A stretch of DNA of 11,049 bases from Gonapodya sp. JEL0774 (GCA_027604505.1 JADIIX010000367.1:1-11049); one strand, 5' to 3'; numbered from the stretch's first letter, positions 1-8,986 are shown. Notes: generated by a model from the sequence alone, not told the origin. Numbers and translations: made by a program.

Positions 1-676
1 CCCCTGTTCACCTCCACTCGTCACCCCTGGTCGCGGCACCCATTCCTTGGATAGACATGATATCTATTAGTATATAGATACGTATAGAGTAGTTTTTAGA
101 TTTTTCTAGTGATCTTCATTGTGCCGGTGGCTGGGCTGTGACCGCTCAGTGACGCACCGTACTTGAGTTGAGATATACATAGTTACATACATTGAGTTTC
201 GGGACAGAAACCCACCGGTTCCGCCGCGAACCACAACACTGCAGCAATCCAATCAGAGAACCCCAGTAGTCCATATTTTGTGGTTGTGTTGATGATTTTA
301 CGTCTTCATTTCGCGGAGAAAAGCATGAGCTTGCATTTGTCCAATGGCTGCTGCAGGTTGGCGATGAATCTGACATCGGGACTCTGGAGAGTTCGAACCT
401 GGCACCCAAAGTATACCTCGGTCATCTCAACACAATCAATTACAGGGGCCAATTCACATTATTCCCAACTTCAAGGCTGGAAAGCAGAGAAGTACAATGA
501 TTTGAAGGAGTACTATGTCAACAAATTTGTTAATCGGTCAACTTTCTTTTGGTTCCAGAAGTTGGAGAAGCCACAAAAATCCAAGTGACAGTGTAGAGAG
601 CGCTCCTAATTTTTGAACAAATCACAACTCAACCAAATTGCGTAATTCACCGATTCATGTCCAAAGGACGAGCAAG
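1..676. other. Region without a recognisable gene; 3' flank of the ankyrin/SH3 gene
   Basis: No gene can be named here. The first ~52 bases are open in one plus frame (ending in TAG at 50-52) and ~75 bases in another, so the tail of a gene entering from the left is possible but unproven. An AT-rich stretch follows, with a perfect 7-bp inverted repeat (TATCTAT at 61-67, ATAGATA at 74-80, 6-nt loop). A plus-strand frame from 270 to 497 is open for 76 codons between TAG and TGA without an ATG, and I do not recognise its product. The bases just below 677 are probably the 3' UTR and terminator region of the minus-strand gene. Confidence 0.5.
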
Positions 677-2676
677 TCAGTTTCCCCAATAAATACTTGA
701 CGGCGGAGGAGCTGAAGGGTAGAACGGATTTGTCGGAAGCTGCCGTGTGGTGGACGCCGAACTCATTCGCGGCCTTATTTCTGCAAGCACACCATCACCT
801 GAGGAGGAGGAAGGGTGGCCCTGTGTCTCCGAGACGCACACGAGCGGGAAACACCCCGACAAGTGCGTTGATGTGTTCATGCCCTGTGGTTTTGATGGTT
901 TTACGAGGGCGGTGTGGTGAGAAGAAAGGGAAAAGGGTTGTACAGAGGGGGAAAACTCACCGACGCCCACCCATCTGCAAACGCGACATTCACAAACACC
1001 TGCTGTCCGAACTGCAGCAAGACCTCATCCGGCGCCGTCGGGACAAAGTTGCGGATGACGTGCATGATCTTTTGCACAGGCCGCGGTGGTACGCGGGGCT
1101 CGTTTGAAGCGGAGGTGGACACCAATTTCAAGTCGCGTTCGAGGTTTGAGACCCGGAGCTTCAGGGCGTCAAACTCCATTTGGTACGTTGTTGTGAGTTG
1201 CGCGATTTTGGATTCCAGAGCCGCCACATTATCGGCCAATGGGGCATGTTCAGGTTCAGGATCTGACGACTGTGGTGTGCTCGCTCCAGTCGTAAGCTCA
1301 GACACGTGCCGTTCCAAGAGCGCCTGAAATTGAGCCTCCTCCTGCCTCTTCATGATCTCTTTATGTTTGGTCAAAAGCTGAAGGAACCGCACATCCGGGT
1401 GCTTTGACGCCGCAGTCTCTGCTTCGGCAGTGACGCTTGCCCCGGCGCGCAGCAGTATCGAGATAATTTCCAAGCTGGGCACAATCTGCACAGCGTCCGA
1501 AAGCTCGCTTTGGGGCTGCCACCTGTCGACGCGGACTTCGGCGCCGACTTTGTTTGTGTGGACTTTTCCAGTGTCGGCGTCTCCCTGTAAGGCCGTTGCG
1601 CTGGACCCGTCCCACGCTCTCACTGTCCCACCTCGCCCCACGGCGAGAGCCAAAATTGACGGGTAGGAGTATGTAGCTCCGTACGCCGGAAGCGCACTGT
1701 CCCGAGCTGAGCAACAAATGTGCCACTCGATCGGGCTAGAGTCCGTCAGTCCTTTCGCCAGAAGCGCCTTCACGACCTCGTCCCTGTTTTTCACAATGGC
1801 GAGCGCGAGAGCCGATTCGCATTCGAGTTGACGGGTGGGTTGGGAGGATTTGAGTGCGAAGTTCACTCTCTTCCGTGCCCAAGGGTCCGCAGATCCTTCG
1901 AGGATAAGCTTCCGTACAAGATCCGCCCTGTTCAGCTCGACTGCGTTTATGAGGGCGACGTTCTGTGGAGCCGCGGCAGACGTGGTCGAAAGGCGCGGAA
2001 GGGTTGGCTCTGGCTGACGTTGCGCTTCCAAGAGCGTGAGAAACTGTGGGTCTGAAACCTTTCGTGCAGCTGCGAGGGCTGCATCAGTGGCTTTGGCGCC
2101 CCCACGGAGTAGAGCGATGAGGACTTCTAACTTGGGCTGAAGAGTGACGAGCCGGAATGCGTCCTCGTCTTTCGATGGATCGGCGATGGTCACGTCGCCT
2201 CCGGTCCTGCTCATTCTAATGAGACCAGTTTCCATTTCCTGTACCCAGTTCCGTCTGGGTCCGTTAGACGCGTACACATTGGTAGGGGTGTCGCCAAGGT
2301 TGGTAATGTTTCCCCCTTGTCCTAAAGCCAGCGCAAGAAAGCAAGGATATTCGATGGGAAAGACCCAGCGGAATCTGTCCCAGTTTTCAAAATTGGTCCT
2401 GTTGTACCACAGGGGTACTCTCCATTCCACTTTCGCATCTGGGTCTGCCGCCTGTCTCACGAGTACCTCTACAATATCCGCCCTTCCAGAGGCCACTGCA
2501 AGTGCGAGTGCGCTTTCACATTGGATTGTGTCCCTTTTGGTCTCTCCTTTGTGGGTCCAACTAATAGTGACTCGTTTTGTCGCATTCGGTGAAGCACCGC
2601 CATCCAGCGCCTTGTTCACCCGCGCGATCTGCCCGCTTTCCACTGCATCGATGAGCTCGGCATCCTGACCGGACAT
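677..2676 (-). CDS. Ankyrin-like duplicated-module protein with coiled coil and C-terminal SH3 domain
   Basis: Two exons, complement(961..2676) and complement(677..883), give 640 residues. The 77-nt intron (884-960) has a GTGAGT donor and CAG acceptor. Splicing joins the two halves of an SH3 domain (about 536-591), with DGWAS before the junction and a GCFPLVCVS end after it, which is why I accept it. Residues 6-217 and 239-440 are two copies of one module: each starts with an ankyrin-like helix pair (LI(D/N)AVE..., then CESALALA(V/I) at 53 and 286), then (V/I)EW at 83 and 316, LALA(L/V)G(Q/R)GG near 114 and 342, and a last helix pair with (F)L.LL. Residues 483-519 look like a coiled coil. The ATG at 2676 has G at -3; the longer open frame upstream to 2772 begins with GTG, so it is not a likely start. 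SH3 domains bind proline-rich partners and ankyrin folds bind proteins, so a cytoplasmic scaffold or adaptor role is inferred. No catalytic motif is visible. Confidence 0.88.
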
Positions 2677-2778
2677 TTCGAGTTGAATATGCCCAACAAA
2701 CACAGAAAGAATTTCAGAGTTTCGCCGAGGCAAGCAAGCCCAGGACAAATCGGCCAGGCAACACACTTGCACTCATTC
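2677..2778. promoter_or_regulatory. Compact divergent intergenic (shared promoter) region
   Basis: This 102-bp stretch separates the ATG of the minus-strand ankyrin/SH3 gene from the ATG of the plus-strand Rossmann-fold fragment. Both 5' untranslated regions and promoters must lie here or overlap the neighbouring coding sequence. No TATA box is visible. The role is inferred from gene orientation only. Confidence 0.45.
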
Positions 2779-3170
2779 ATGACTCCACTCCGCGTGCTCG
2801 TCATCGGCGGAACAGGCTTTCTCGGTGCGCATCCACAGAAAACACTCACCGCGCACTTGCACTCCCTTCGTTGCTGACGTGTCCGTGTCCGTGTCCGCAC
2901 CTTCCATTCCACGTTGCATCGCACGGCGAACCTCAATCGCAATTCGAATTCGACCCTCCCGAAACACATTTGACGCACGCTAAGGCCAGCACATCGTGAA
3001 GGCGGCCGTCACGGCGGGAGCCGAGGTGTCCAGCGTCAGGTGTACGGACTTCGTGGGTGCGGCCATTGAGCGATGGTCATGGGCACTTGCTGCCCGCTGC
3101 CCGCTGCCTCTCTAGCCGACGCGGCCAGCCGACGTTTGCGGGATCCAGAGACCCCCTGTGGGCCACAAAG
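2779..3170 (+). pseudogene. 5' fragment of a Rossmann-fold NAD(P)-binding (atypical/extended SDR, Coq11/NDUFA9-like) gene
   Basis: Three exons can be joined: 2779..2824, 2985..3039 and 3116..3170. The introns are 160 nt (GTGCGC donor, CTAAG acceptor) and 76 nt (GTGTAC donor, CTCTCTAG acceptor). The 52-residue product starts with a beta strand and dinucleotide-binding loop (VLVIGGTGFLGQ, residues 6-17), then the HIVKAAVTAGAEV helix, then a second strand ending SSVSRRGQP (31-39), and ends near DPLWATK. This matches the N-terminus of the atypical SDR proteins that include yeast Coq11 (coenzyme Q synthesis) and complex I NDUFA9. Frame and motif agreement across both junctions is good evidence that the exons are real. 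After 3170 comes a good donor (GTATGC), but none of the candidate acceptors (around 3219, 3230 or 3236) leads into sequence that looks like the family, and no family-like sequence is found before 3668. A full protein would need roughly 200 more residues. I call it a truncated or decayed gene. A rearranged gene, or an assembly break, is the alternative. Confidence 0.5.
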
Positions 3171-3668
3171 GTATGCTCCCCATCTTCGCCCTCTCCACCC
3201 GCACCATCCCTCCTCAGGATACATAGTTTCAGTCGAAGATGGAGCCCCTTTCTGTTGCAAGGTCGCACAACGCACCTGTGGTAATCGTGTCGCGCGGACT
3301 GGGACCCTCGTGCATTGTAATGATGCCTGCTGGATTACGCAACAGGCGTATCGTAATGTGCACTTTATGACAGCAAGTCTCACGCTGTTGTGCAGATTGT
3401 CAGAAGGCCTACTAAAGCACAAGGTAAGGAAAAGCGTAATGAAGTTGAATCCTCGTGCATATTCAGCGAACTTAGGTACTTAGAATGTTATGAGTCTTTT
3501 GTTTCACCGACCGTGTACATTGCGAGGGGAAAGTATTCGATGAAACAAGAAATAACATCCATTCTTATCTTTATCTACATATATTTCCGGAACAAAATGT
3601 TGCGCGTCAGAGTGTAACCTCAAAACTAACTCTGCGTCATAATGGTGGCCTTCCGTGGATTCACGAGA
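3171..3668. other. Region between convergent genes; no clear coding content
   Basis: This lies between the Rossmann-fold fragment (plus) and the stop codon of the sugar porter (minus). It begins with a splice-donor-like GTATGC. Several plus-strand frames stay open for 60-135 codons, but none resembles the missing part of the dehydrogenase or any family I know. The right part is AT-rich and is the likely 3' UTR of the transporter. Confidence 0.5.
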
Positions 3669-6228
3669 TCAGTGGCGGAAGGTGTTGGTGGACACTTCAC
3701 CGGTCTTCATCTCCGCCATGATCCTCCTCTCCTCGTCAGTGACGGCGGCGTGACCGAACACCTCGTCCATCTCCTCGAGAGATTTGCCCTTGGCTGTTGG
3801 ACAGAGCAACGTGGCACAATGAGAATTTGGACGCTGCGCGATTATGAAACAAAGAGAACTCACTCTCGGGAACGCAGTAGTAAACGAACGCGTGAGAGAG
3901 GAGCGTGGTGCAACCGAAGATGGCGTACTGGTAAGCTCCGAGACCGGAAGCGTAAGGCCAGCACTTGATGATGATGAAGTTGAAACTGAAGGATATTCAA
4001 ACTGGTCAACACTTGCTCATTTTGCAACCTTAACATTTGCCAACTCACATCCAGTTGGAAGTGGCACCGATGGAGGCACCTTTACCACGGGCACGAAGAG
4101 GGAAAGTCTCGCCAATGTACACCCATGCGACCGGACCCCAGGAGAAAGCGAAGGAGATGATGAAGAAGTCTGAACAACAAAAGAACCCATTAGACATCAA
4201 CCACGGCAAATGTCTACAGTTTTGAACCAGACTTACAGATGCAGAGAACACCCAAAGCACCGAAAGCTTTGCCCTTTGCGCTTGTCGGGTCGGCTTCAAG
4301 TTCTCCAGTCACGGGGTTGGTAATCTGCGTGGCGTTGAAGAGACCGACCCAGAGGACAAGCGACCAACTCGCGATACACATTCCGGCGCCACCGATGTAG
4401 AGAAGAGCACGGCGACCGATCTTGTCGATGGAGTAGATGGCGGGACCGGTGAAGACCACGAACAGGACAGATTGGAGTACGGTGATGAGCTTGGTGGACA
4501 GATCCTTGGAGATACCCATGCCGATAAAGAGGGAAGACGAGTAGTAGTTGATGGCTGTTGGGAAAGGAGACAAGAATGTTGAGAAATACAGTCACTGCGG
4601 AAACGTCGAGTTCAGAGACAAACCGTTAATACCGGACACCTGCTGGAAGAAAAGAAGACCGAACGAGGCGAACGAGCGGGGGCGAAGGGGAAGAGTCCAC
4701 ATTTCGATCCATGTCGCCTTTGGGATGTTCTTTTCGAGGTCGATTGAGGCTTTCAAGTCTGCAAAAATGATGTCGACGTTTCAGAACCTGCGAAGTTTTG
4801 AAAACGGAGTAGGGAAGTGAGTGTCTCACCAGCAAACTCCTTGTCTACCCAAGCGCTGTTCACATCCTCGCCGTTGAGACGGGCCAAGGTCGCTTTGGCG
4901 AGTTCCTCTTTGCCCTTGGAAAGAAGGAAACGCGGGGTCTCGGGGAGGTAGAACAGAGATCCGAAGAGGAACAGGACGGGGACAACCTGTTCGCCAATCG
5001 AAACAGAAGAGCGGTAAGAGATAAAAGAAAGAAACTCCCGTTTCAAAAACACAGAGCTGTGAACGTACCTGGACACCAAAGGCAACCCTCCAGATGGAGT
5101 CCTTTGCTGGATCCATGACCGAAAGCAAAATTGAGTTGACAATCTGAAAAAACGTCATCCCAATCAGCCACTGCCGCTCCATCCGAAACAGTTTCTCCCT
5201 GGTCTCACGTTTGCCACCAAGATTCCCGTGACGATGAGAAGCTGCCATAGCGTTCCGACTGAAGCAGGGCGATCAATGAGCGGTAGGTGACGACTCTCAA
5301 CAGAGTCCTGTAGAATATCCCACTCACCGCGTCCACGAACAACTGTAGGAGCACATTCGGCAATGTAAAGGGGGATGGCTCCAGTCTGGCGGTTCGGGTT
5401 GACAATGGTGTGGTTTGTGAGTAGTTGTAGTGGAATCAGACCATCGGGTACTCACAAGACAGCCGACACCCATTCCACCAATGAAGCGACCAGCGTAGAA
5501 TGCAGCAATACCATTGGCAGCGGCCTGGATGACAGCACCGGCCAAGAAGAAAAAGCAAGCAGCGAAAATGGCGTTCTTGCGACCACCGAGATATTCTTAG
5601 ACACGGAATAGCGCGAAATGATTGCCGTGAGTAGAATGGAAATGAAGTCCACATCAGGCAGAATGAGGCAGGAGGTGATATGGAAGTGTTTGTTTTGTAA
5701 ACAATGAGGTACCGATGGCCCCCCACGCAGGAGGCACACACTCACCAGAGGCATACGATACGGAAAACGCGCCGGGAATGCAGCCGAGAAGGAAGATAGA
5801 CGTGAGCCATCCAGTAGTCTCCGTGTTGTTCGATGTTGCGAGGAGCGATCCGTCAGCGCGGTACGTTGCCAGCGTGAAGAAGACCTGGAAGCTATGTAAG
5901 GGATGGTGAGGCACGTCCAACAGAACCCATCAGAAATCGCCCCAATCCTTGTGAGAACGATCGCAAAACACTCACGAGTCCATGTTGAGGACTTGGCTGA
6001 AGAATCGTGGAGCAGACGAGGAGTCAGACCTGACGAGGAGTCCCCAAAGCTCGTTGTGAACCTACTTCATGATTCCTGCAGATGGACGGGGACATGTCAG
6101 TTTTACAGATGCCACTACTCGCTTCCAGACAATCTTCACGAACCTTGCTCATATCCGAAGAGGAAGCCGCCCACGGAGCACGTGATAGCGACACCCATAG
6201 CGTATCCATTTTTGCCCAAGATTCCCAT
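3669..6228 (-). CDS. MFS sugar porter (hexose/monosaccharide transporter), 14 exons, complete
   Basis: Exons on the minus strand: 6144-6228, 6066-6075, 5976-5996, 5746-5891, 5456-5595, 5328-5385, 5209-5258, 5069-5143, 4830-4986, 4624-4758, 4237-4554, 4049-4169, 3864-3985, 3669-3793. They total 1563 nt (520 residues plus stop), the usual length for fungal hexose transporters. Sugar-porter signatures appear in order: GFLFGYEQG in TM1 (21-29); a loop 2-3 GGRK (91-94) with E at 88; RFIGGMGVG (124-132); PLYIAECAP with RGR (139-153); PETPR after TM6 (210-214); QQVSGIN then NYY in TM7 (286-297); DKIGRR (336-341); GPVAWVYIGE in TM10 (410-419) followed by PLRARGK; and PETKGKSLEE near the C-terminus (478-487). 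It should be a 12-TM plasma-membrane sugar/H+ symporter or facilitator. The exact sugar cannot be read from sequence. The start at 6228 has G at -3 and G at +4. Introns are 63-84 nt except one of 150 nt (5596-5745), which ends in AAG. It is divergent to the dehydrogenase at 8070. Confidence 0.95.
6066..6075 (-). other. 10-nt microexon of the sugar porter
   Basis: This exon supplies two bases of a Gly codon, Ile, Met and two bases of an Asn codon, making GYEQ-GIM-NQVLNMDSF across three exons. That agrees with the conserved GY(D/E)QG(V/I)M stretch after TM1 in fungal sugar porters. The upstream acceptor is strong (branch-like AACTGAC, then CTGCAG). The downstream donor is GTAGGT and the next acceptor is TTCTTCAG. 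Other splicings either hit a stop or need a 36-nt intron. Confidence 0.8.
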
Positions 6229-6668
6229 TGCTGAGGGTCAAGATGGAGAGTAAAAGATGCGGTGACAGACAGCGAGAACATGAGCTTTTTATGTAGGTAA
6301 AGACAAGGCAGGACGGGAGACAGAATTTTAGTTCCGTTCAGTGAAAACCACCGACAGACTGACGGGGATCTGACCACAGCACATGAGGCATTGAAGCACG
6401 CCATTGTGAACTTTGACTTCAACCTCAATTGGCGTAAGGGGTCCATTTAAACAATAAATAAATCAAGCTTGTTCGAATGATATTACGTGGCGTGATTGCT
6501 GCATCGCTCGAGGGTCACGAAGCGGGTGACGTGCCCCCATCCAGCAACGATGTCGCCCATCGGTTCAGAAGCAAATCGTTCCGGATCACCAAAGAGTTCA
6601 AAGAGAAAAGTGATATGAGAAGCTCGAGCAAAAACTAACTGGCTTGGCAGTTTTCACTTTGGGGAAGG

Positions 6669-6745
6669 CGGATATACATGGCGGAACAATAGTGGAAGCG
6701 GAGGATGAATGCGGGGCCAGCAGGTTGACGAACCCCATCCCCCGG
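6669..6745. promoter_or_regulatory. Cluster of CGG direct repeats and Mig1/CreA-like motifs
   Basis: CGG triplets lie at 6669, 6682, 6699 and 6712. They form two CGG-N10-CGG direct repeats, and fungal Zn2Cys6 activators typically bind paired CGG triplets. Matches to the CreA/Mig1 consensus SYGGRG are at 6698-6703 and 6711-6716 (plus) and 6740-6745 (minus). The cluster is 440-520 bp upstream of the sugar porter start. These motifs are short and degenerate, so function is only inferred. Confidence 0.25.
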
Positions 6746-6951
6746 CATTTAATTCACGCATATCAGACGCACTCGAAAAAAATTAGGCTCTCGAAGCTAC
6801 TCTTCTGTATTACTACATTGGAGTTGTTTCTTGGTTTGGCGTGCAATATGTGATCAACTGATTCCGTCGGTGGTGAGTCCCAATGTTTGAGTTAGCTCGG
6901 CACTTCAGCAATATCTTGATACAAGACATATCGTCGTCGTTGTCGATCTCA

Positions 6952-6959
6952 TATATAAG
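6952..6959 (+). promoter_or_regulatory. TATA-box-like TATATAAG
   Basis: This is a consensus TATA element on the plus strand. It lies 1.1 kb upstream of the dehydrogenase ATG, too far for a simple promoter unless the 5' UTR is long or holds an intron. The first downstream ATG (6978) opens only a 35-codon frame. It may be a chance match. Confidence 0.2.
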
Positions 6960-8069
6960 AACGGACATTCATCCAATGCACAACGTCCTCCCGTCCGTCA
7001 GTACCGAACGTTTCCATCAGGGCAGTAAGCACAAACCCAAAGAGAGCACTTCCAGGCGCTCGTACTGTGTCCGTCCGTTCTGACGCCCGTGGCACGGACA
7101 TGATAATGATTGTTTCAAACGATATGAAATCGCGACTTACCCCTTTGAAACCCCCTTGAAAACAAAGAGTGCATTTCAAGGATGGATCAAGCTGCGACTT
7201 GAAAGTCCCTCTCAAGCGAAGTTTCAGATGAAGGAGCGAGGGGCAACTGCACGTTCTCCTTGGTGCCTCCGAGTTTTATCAAATGTTCCCATCCCATGAG
7301 CGTAAACCGTATTGTTCCAACGCCACAGGTGTTGTTATGCAACCATTTACGCCGAGACATTGCGGGTGACCGCATCCTGGTGCAGACATGTTTGCACGTA
7401 AGTACCCACGAATTTGAAGTACACTGAACGCGTCGGGCTCTCGGGACAGTCACCAAAACACCACAGCTTCTCAGATGGCTGACTCCTTATGGAGATTTAA
7501 TAACGCACTTACGGGAACTCTTTCCTCCATATCCAGCGTGGCCTGTGCTTGAAATGTTTGTTATCTGACGCTTCTGCTGAAGTTGGCCCCTTCATATCGG
7601 TGTTCATTGTGACCTTCTCTCACAAGCATCCTTGTGAGCATTCAGCGTGCCAAGGGTTTCTCCACTGATAAACATCTATTCTGTTTTGTAAATTTATTAG
7701 TTGGCGTTGGAACAATGACGTGCGGCAACGAAGAAATGCGGCTCGCGTCATTCTTGAGCACCAGTTGCAAGCATGACTCAGTTTCCGAAAGACCGTTTCA
7801 AGTCAAAGAATTGAGTCGCTACTCACAAAAAGAATTTTTTGATAGAGAGATAAAATGGGGCGAAAGTGCCCGAAGGGGTAGTGAAGTTCGCCCCCTCCCT
7901 CAGCTCGGAGAATATTGTACCCCATGATCACATTTTTGACTCCGTTTCCCATTTTTCTGTCTCAGAATCGTCCGCCACCGGGCTCATTTCACCATCAAAG
8001 TCAACGGTCAACAGTCTCCCACGAGTATTGGCTTTCTCGGAAGATTTCATCGCAAGAGCTTCACAGACG

Positions 8070-8986
8070 ATGACCACAACATTAGCTGTCTACCCATCAC
8101 TGCGCGATCGTTGCGTTTTCATCACCGGAGGCGCGACTGGCATCGGTGGGTCCCAATCCGGCGCAATCTGTTCCTCTTCATTCCGGTACTCATCGCGAGC
8201 TTGCTTGTCGCCACCTTTGAACCACAGGCGCTACTATTGTCGAGTCGTTCGCAGTCCAAGGCGCCAAAGTGGCATTCATTGACATCGCTGAGGCAGAGGG
8301 ACACGCTCTCTGTGACCGTCTTACCCCTCGTCCGTGGTTCAAAAAGGTCGACGTGACGGACATTCCTGCTCTTCAAACCGCAATCCGCGAAGCCGCTTCT
8401 GATTTGGGCGACTTCCATGTACTCGTCAACAATGTTGTGCGTATTTTTCTCATTCACCGCTCGAAGTGCTTTTTGACAATGGTTAACACCCGCCTTTGAC
8501 ACTCCTATGTAGGCAAACGATGATCGCCACAAACTCGAGGACGTGACCCCCGAATACTACGACAACCGAATCGCCATCAACCAACGTCCCGCCACTTTCG
8601 CAATTCAATCCGTCGTTCCCGGCATGCAGCGTCTGGGAGGAGGCTCGATCATCAACCTGGGTTCCGTGGGGTGGCAATCAAAGACCGGAGACTACGTCTG
8701 CTACGCGGTTGCCAAAAGCTCCATGGACGGTCTCACTCGTGGTCTCGCCAAGCCGCTGGGAAAGCACCGGATCCGGGTCAACACTGTTACTCCGGGGTGT
8801 GTCACCACCGAAAGGCAGAAAAAGCTCTGGTTAACGCCGCAGGCGGTCGCGGACATCAATGCTGCGCAGTGCCTGCCTGTTGAAGTGTTGCCTCAGGATA
8901 TTGCCAACATGGTATTGTTTTTGGCGAGCGACGCAAGCACCGCGTGCACGGCTCAAGAGTTCAGAGTTGACGCTGGGTTCATCTGA
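8070..8986 (+). CDS. Short-chain dehydrogenase, D-xylose 1-dehydrogenase (XylB)-like
   Basis: Exons 8070..8145, 8228..8436 and 8513..8986 give 252 residues, the normal length of a classical SDR. Introns are 82 nt (GTGGGT/CACAG) and 76 nt (GTGCGT/TGTAG). Motifs seen: YPSL near the N-terminus (8-11); cofactor loop TGGATGIG (19-26); D44 at the end of strand 2, which predicts NAD rather than NADP; NNVANDDRH (93-101); N118; catalytic S146, Y159 and K163 (YAVAK); PG at 189-190; and a VDAG end (247-250). From memory, the NDDRHKL, TPE.Y and AAQCL stretches and the LFLASD...DAG tail are shared with Caulobacter-type XylB, which oxidises D-xylose to xylonolactone with NAD. Other sugars (arabinose, galactose, fucose) are possible for this subfamily. 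The usual NNAG reads NNVA here. The start ATG has A at -3, and no earlier in-frame ATG was found. It is probably cytosolic, since no targeting signal is visible. The divergent sugar porter supports a role in sugar oxidation. Confidence 0.92.

Larger units (their letters stand above)
6229..8069. promoter_or_regulatory. 1.84-kb divergent intergenic region between sugar porter and dehydrogenase
   Basis: This holds the 5' UTRs and promoters of both genes. Just upstream of the transporter ATG is CTTGACCCTCAG (minus strand), which could be a leader or the end of a 5'-UTR intron. AT-rich TTTATTTATT (minus strand, near 6450-6467) could be its TATA region. The 200 bp before the dehydrogenase ATG are pyrimidine-rich. 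Short open frames occur on both strands, but none has a recognisable product. An unrecognised small gene here cannot be ruled out. Confidence 0.5.

Noticed and set aside
380-405. tRNA B-box-like GTTCGAA at the left edge
   Set aside because: The flanking bases do not pair as a T-stem, and there is no A-box or acceptor stem at the right distance.
697-1327. Plus-strand open frames of 136-137 codons
   Set aside because: They are antisense shadows of the ankyrin/SH3 exons. The minus strand carries the recognisable SH3, coiled coil and duplicated modules.
2677-2772. N-terminal extension of the ankyrin/SH3 protein to 2772
   Set aside because: The first codon of the extension is GTG and there is no ATG before 2676. 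The extension has no module similarity and would overlap the only promoter space.
2879-2896. (GTGTCC)x3 in intron 1 of the Rossmann fragment, and TGCCCGC x2.5 at 3091-3108 in intron 2
   Set aside because: They are short simple repeats inside introns, too few copies to be more than chance slippage.
6024-6446. 140-codon minus frame upstream of the porter as a separate gene or an extended N-terminus
   Set aside because: It lies in a different frame from the porter start and reads through the first intron and the 5' UTR. It has no recognisable domain.
6949-7101. Small minus-strand ATG frame of 50 codons in the divergent region
   Set aside because: It has a plausible start but no homology, no splice support and weak start context. 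A chance frame of this length is expected in 1.8 kb.
7866-8069. Upstream in-frame extension of the dehydrogenase
   Set aside because: It starts at GTG, the region is pyrimidine-rich and UTR-like, and the 8070 ATG gives the normal family N-terminus.
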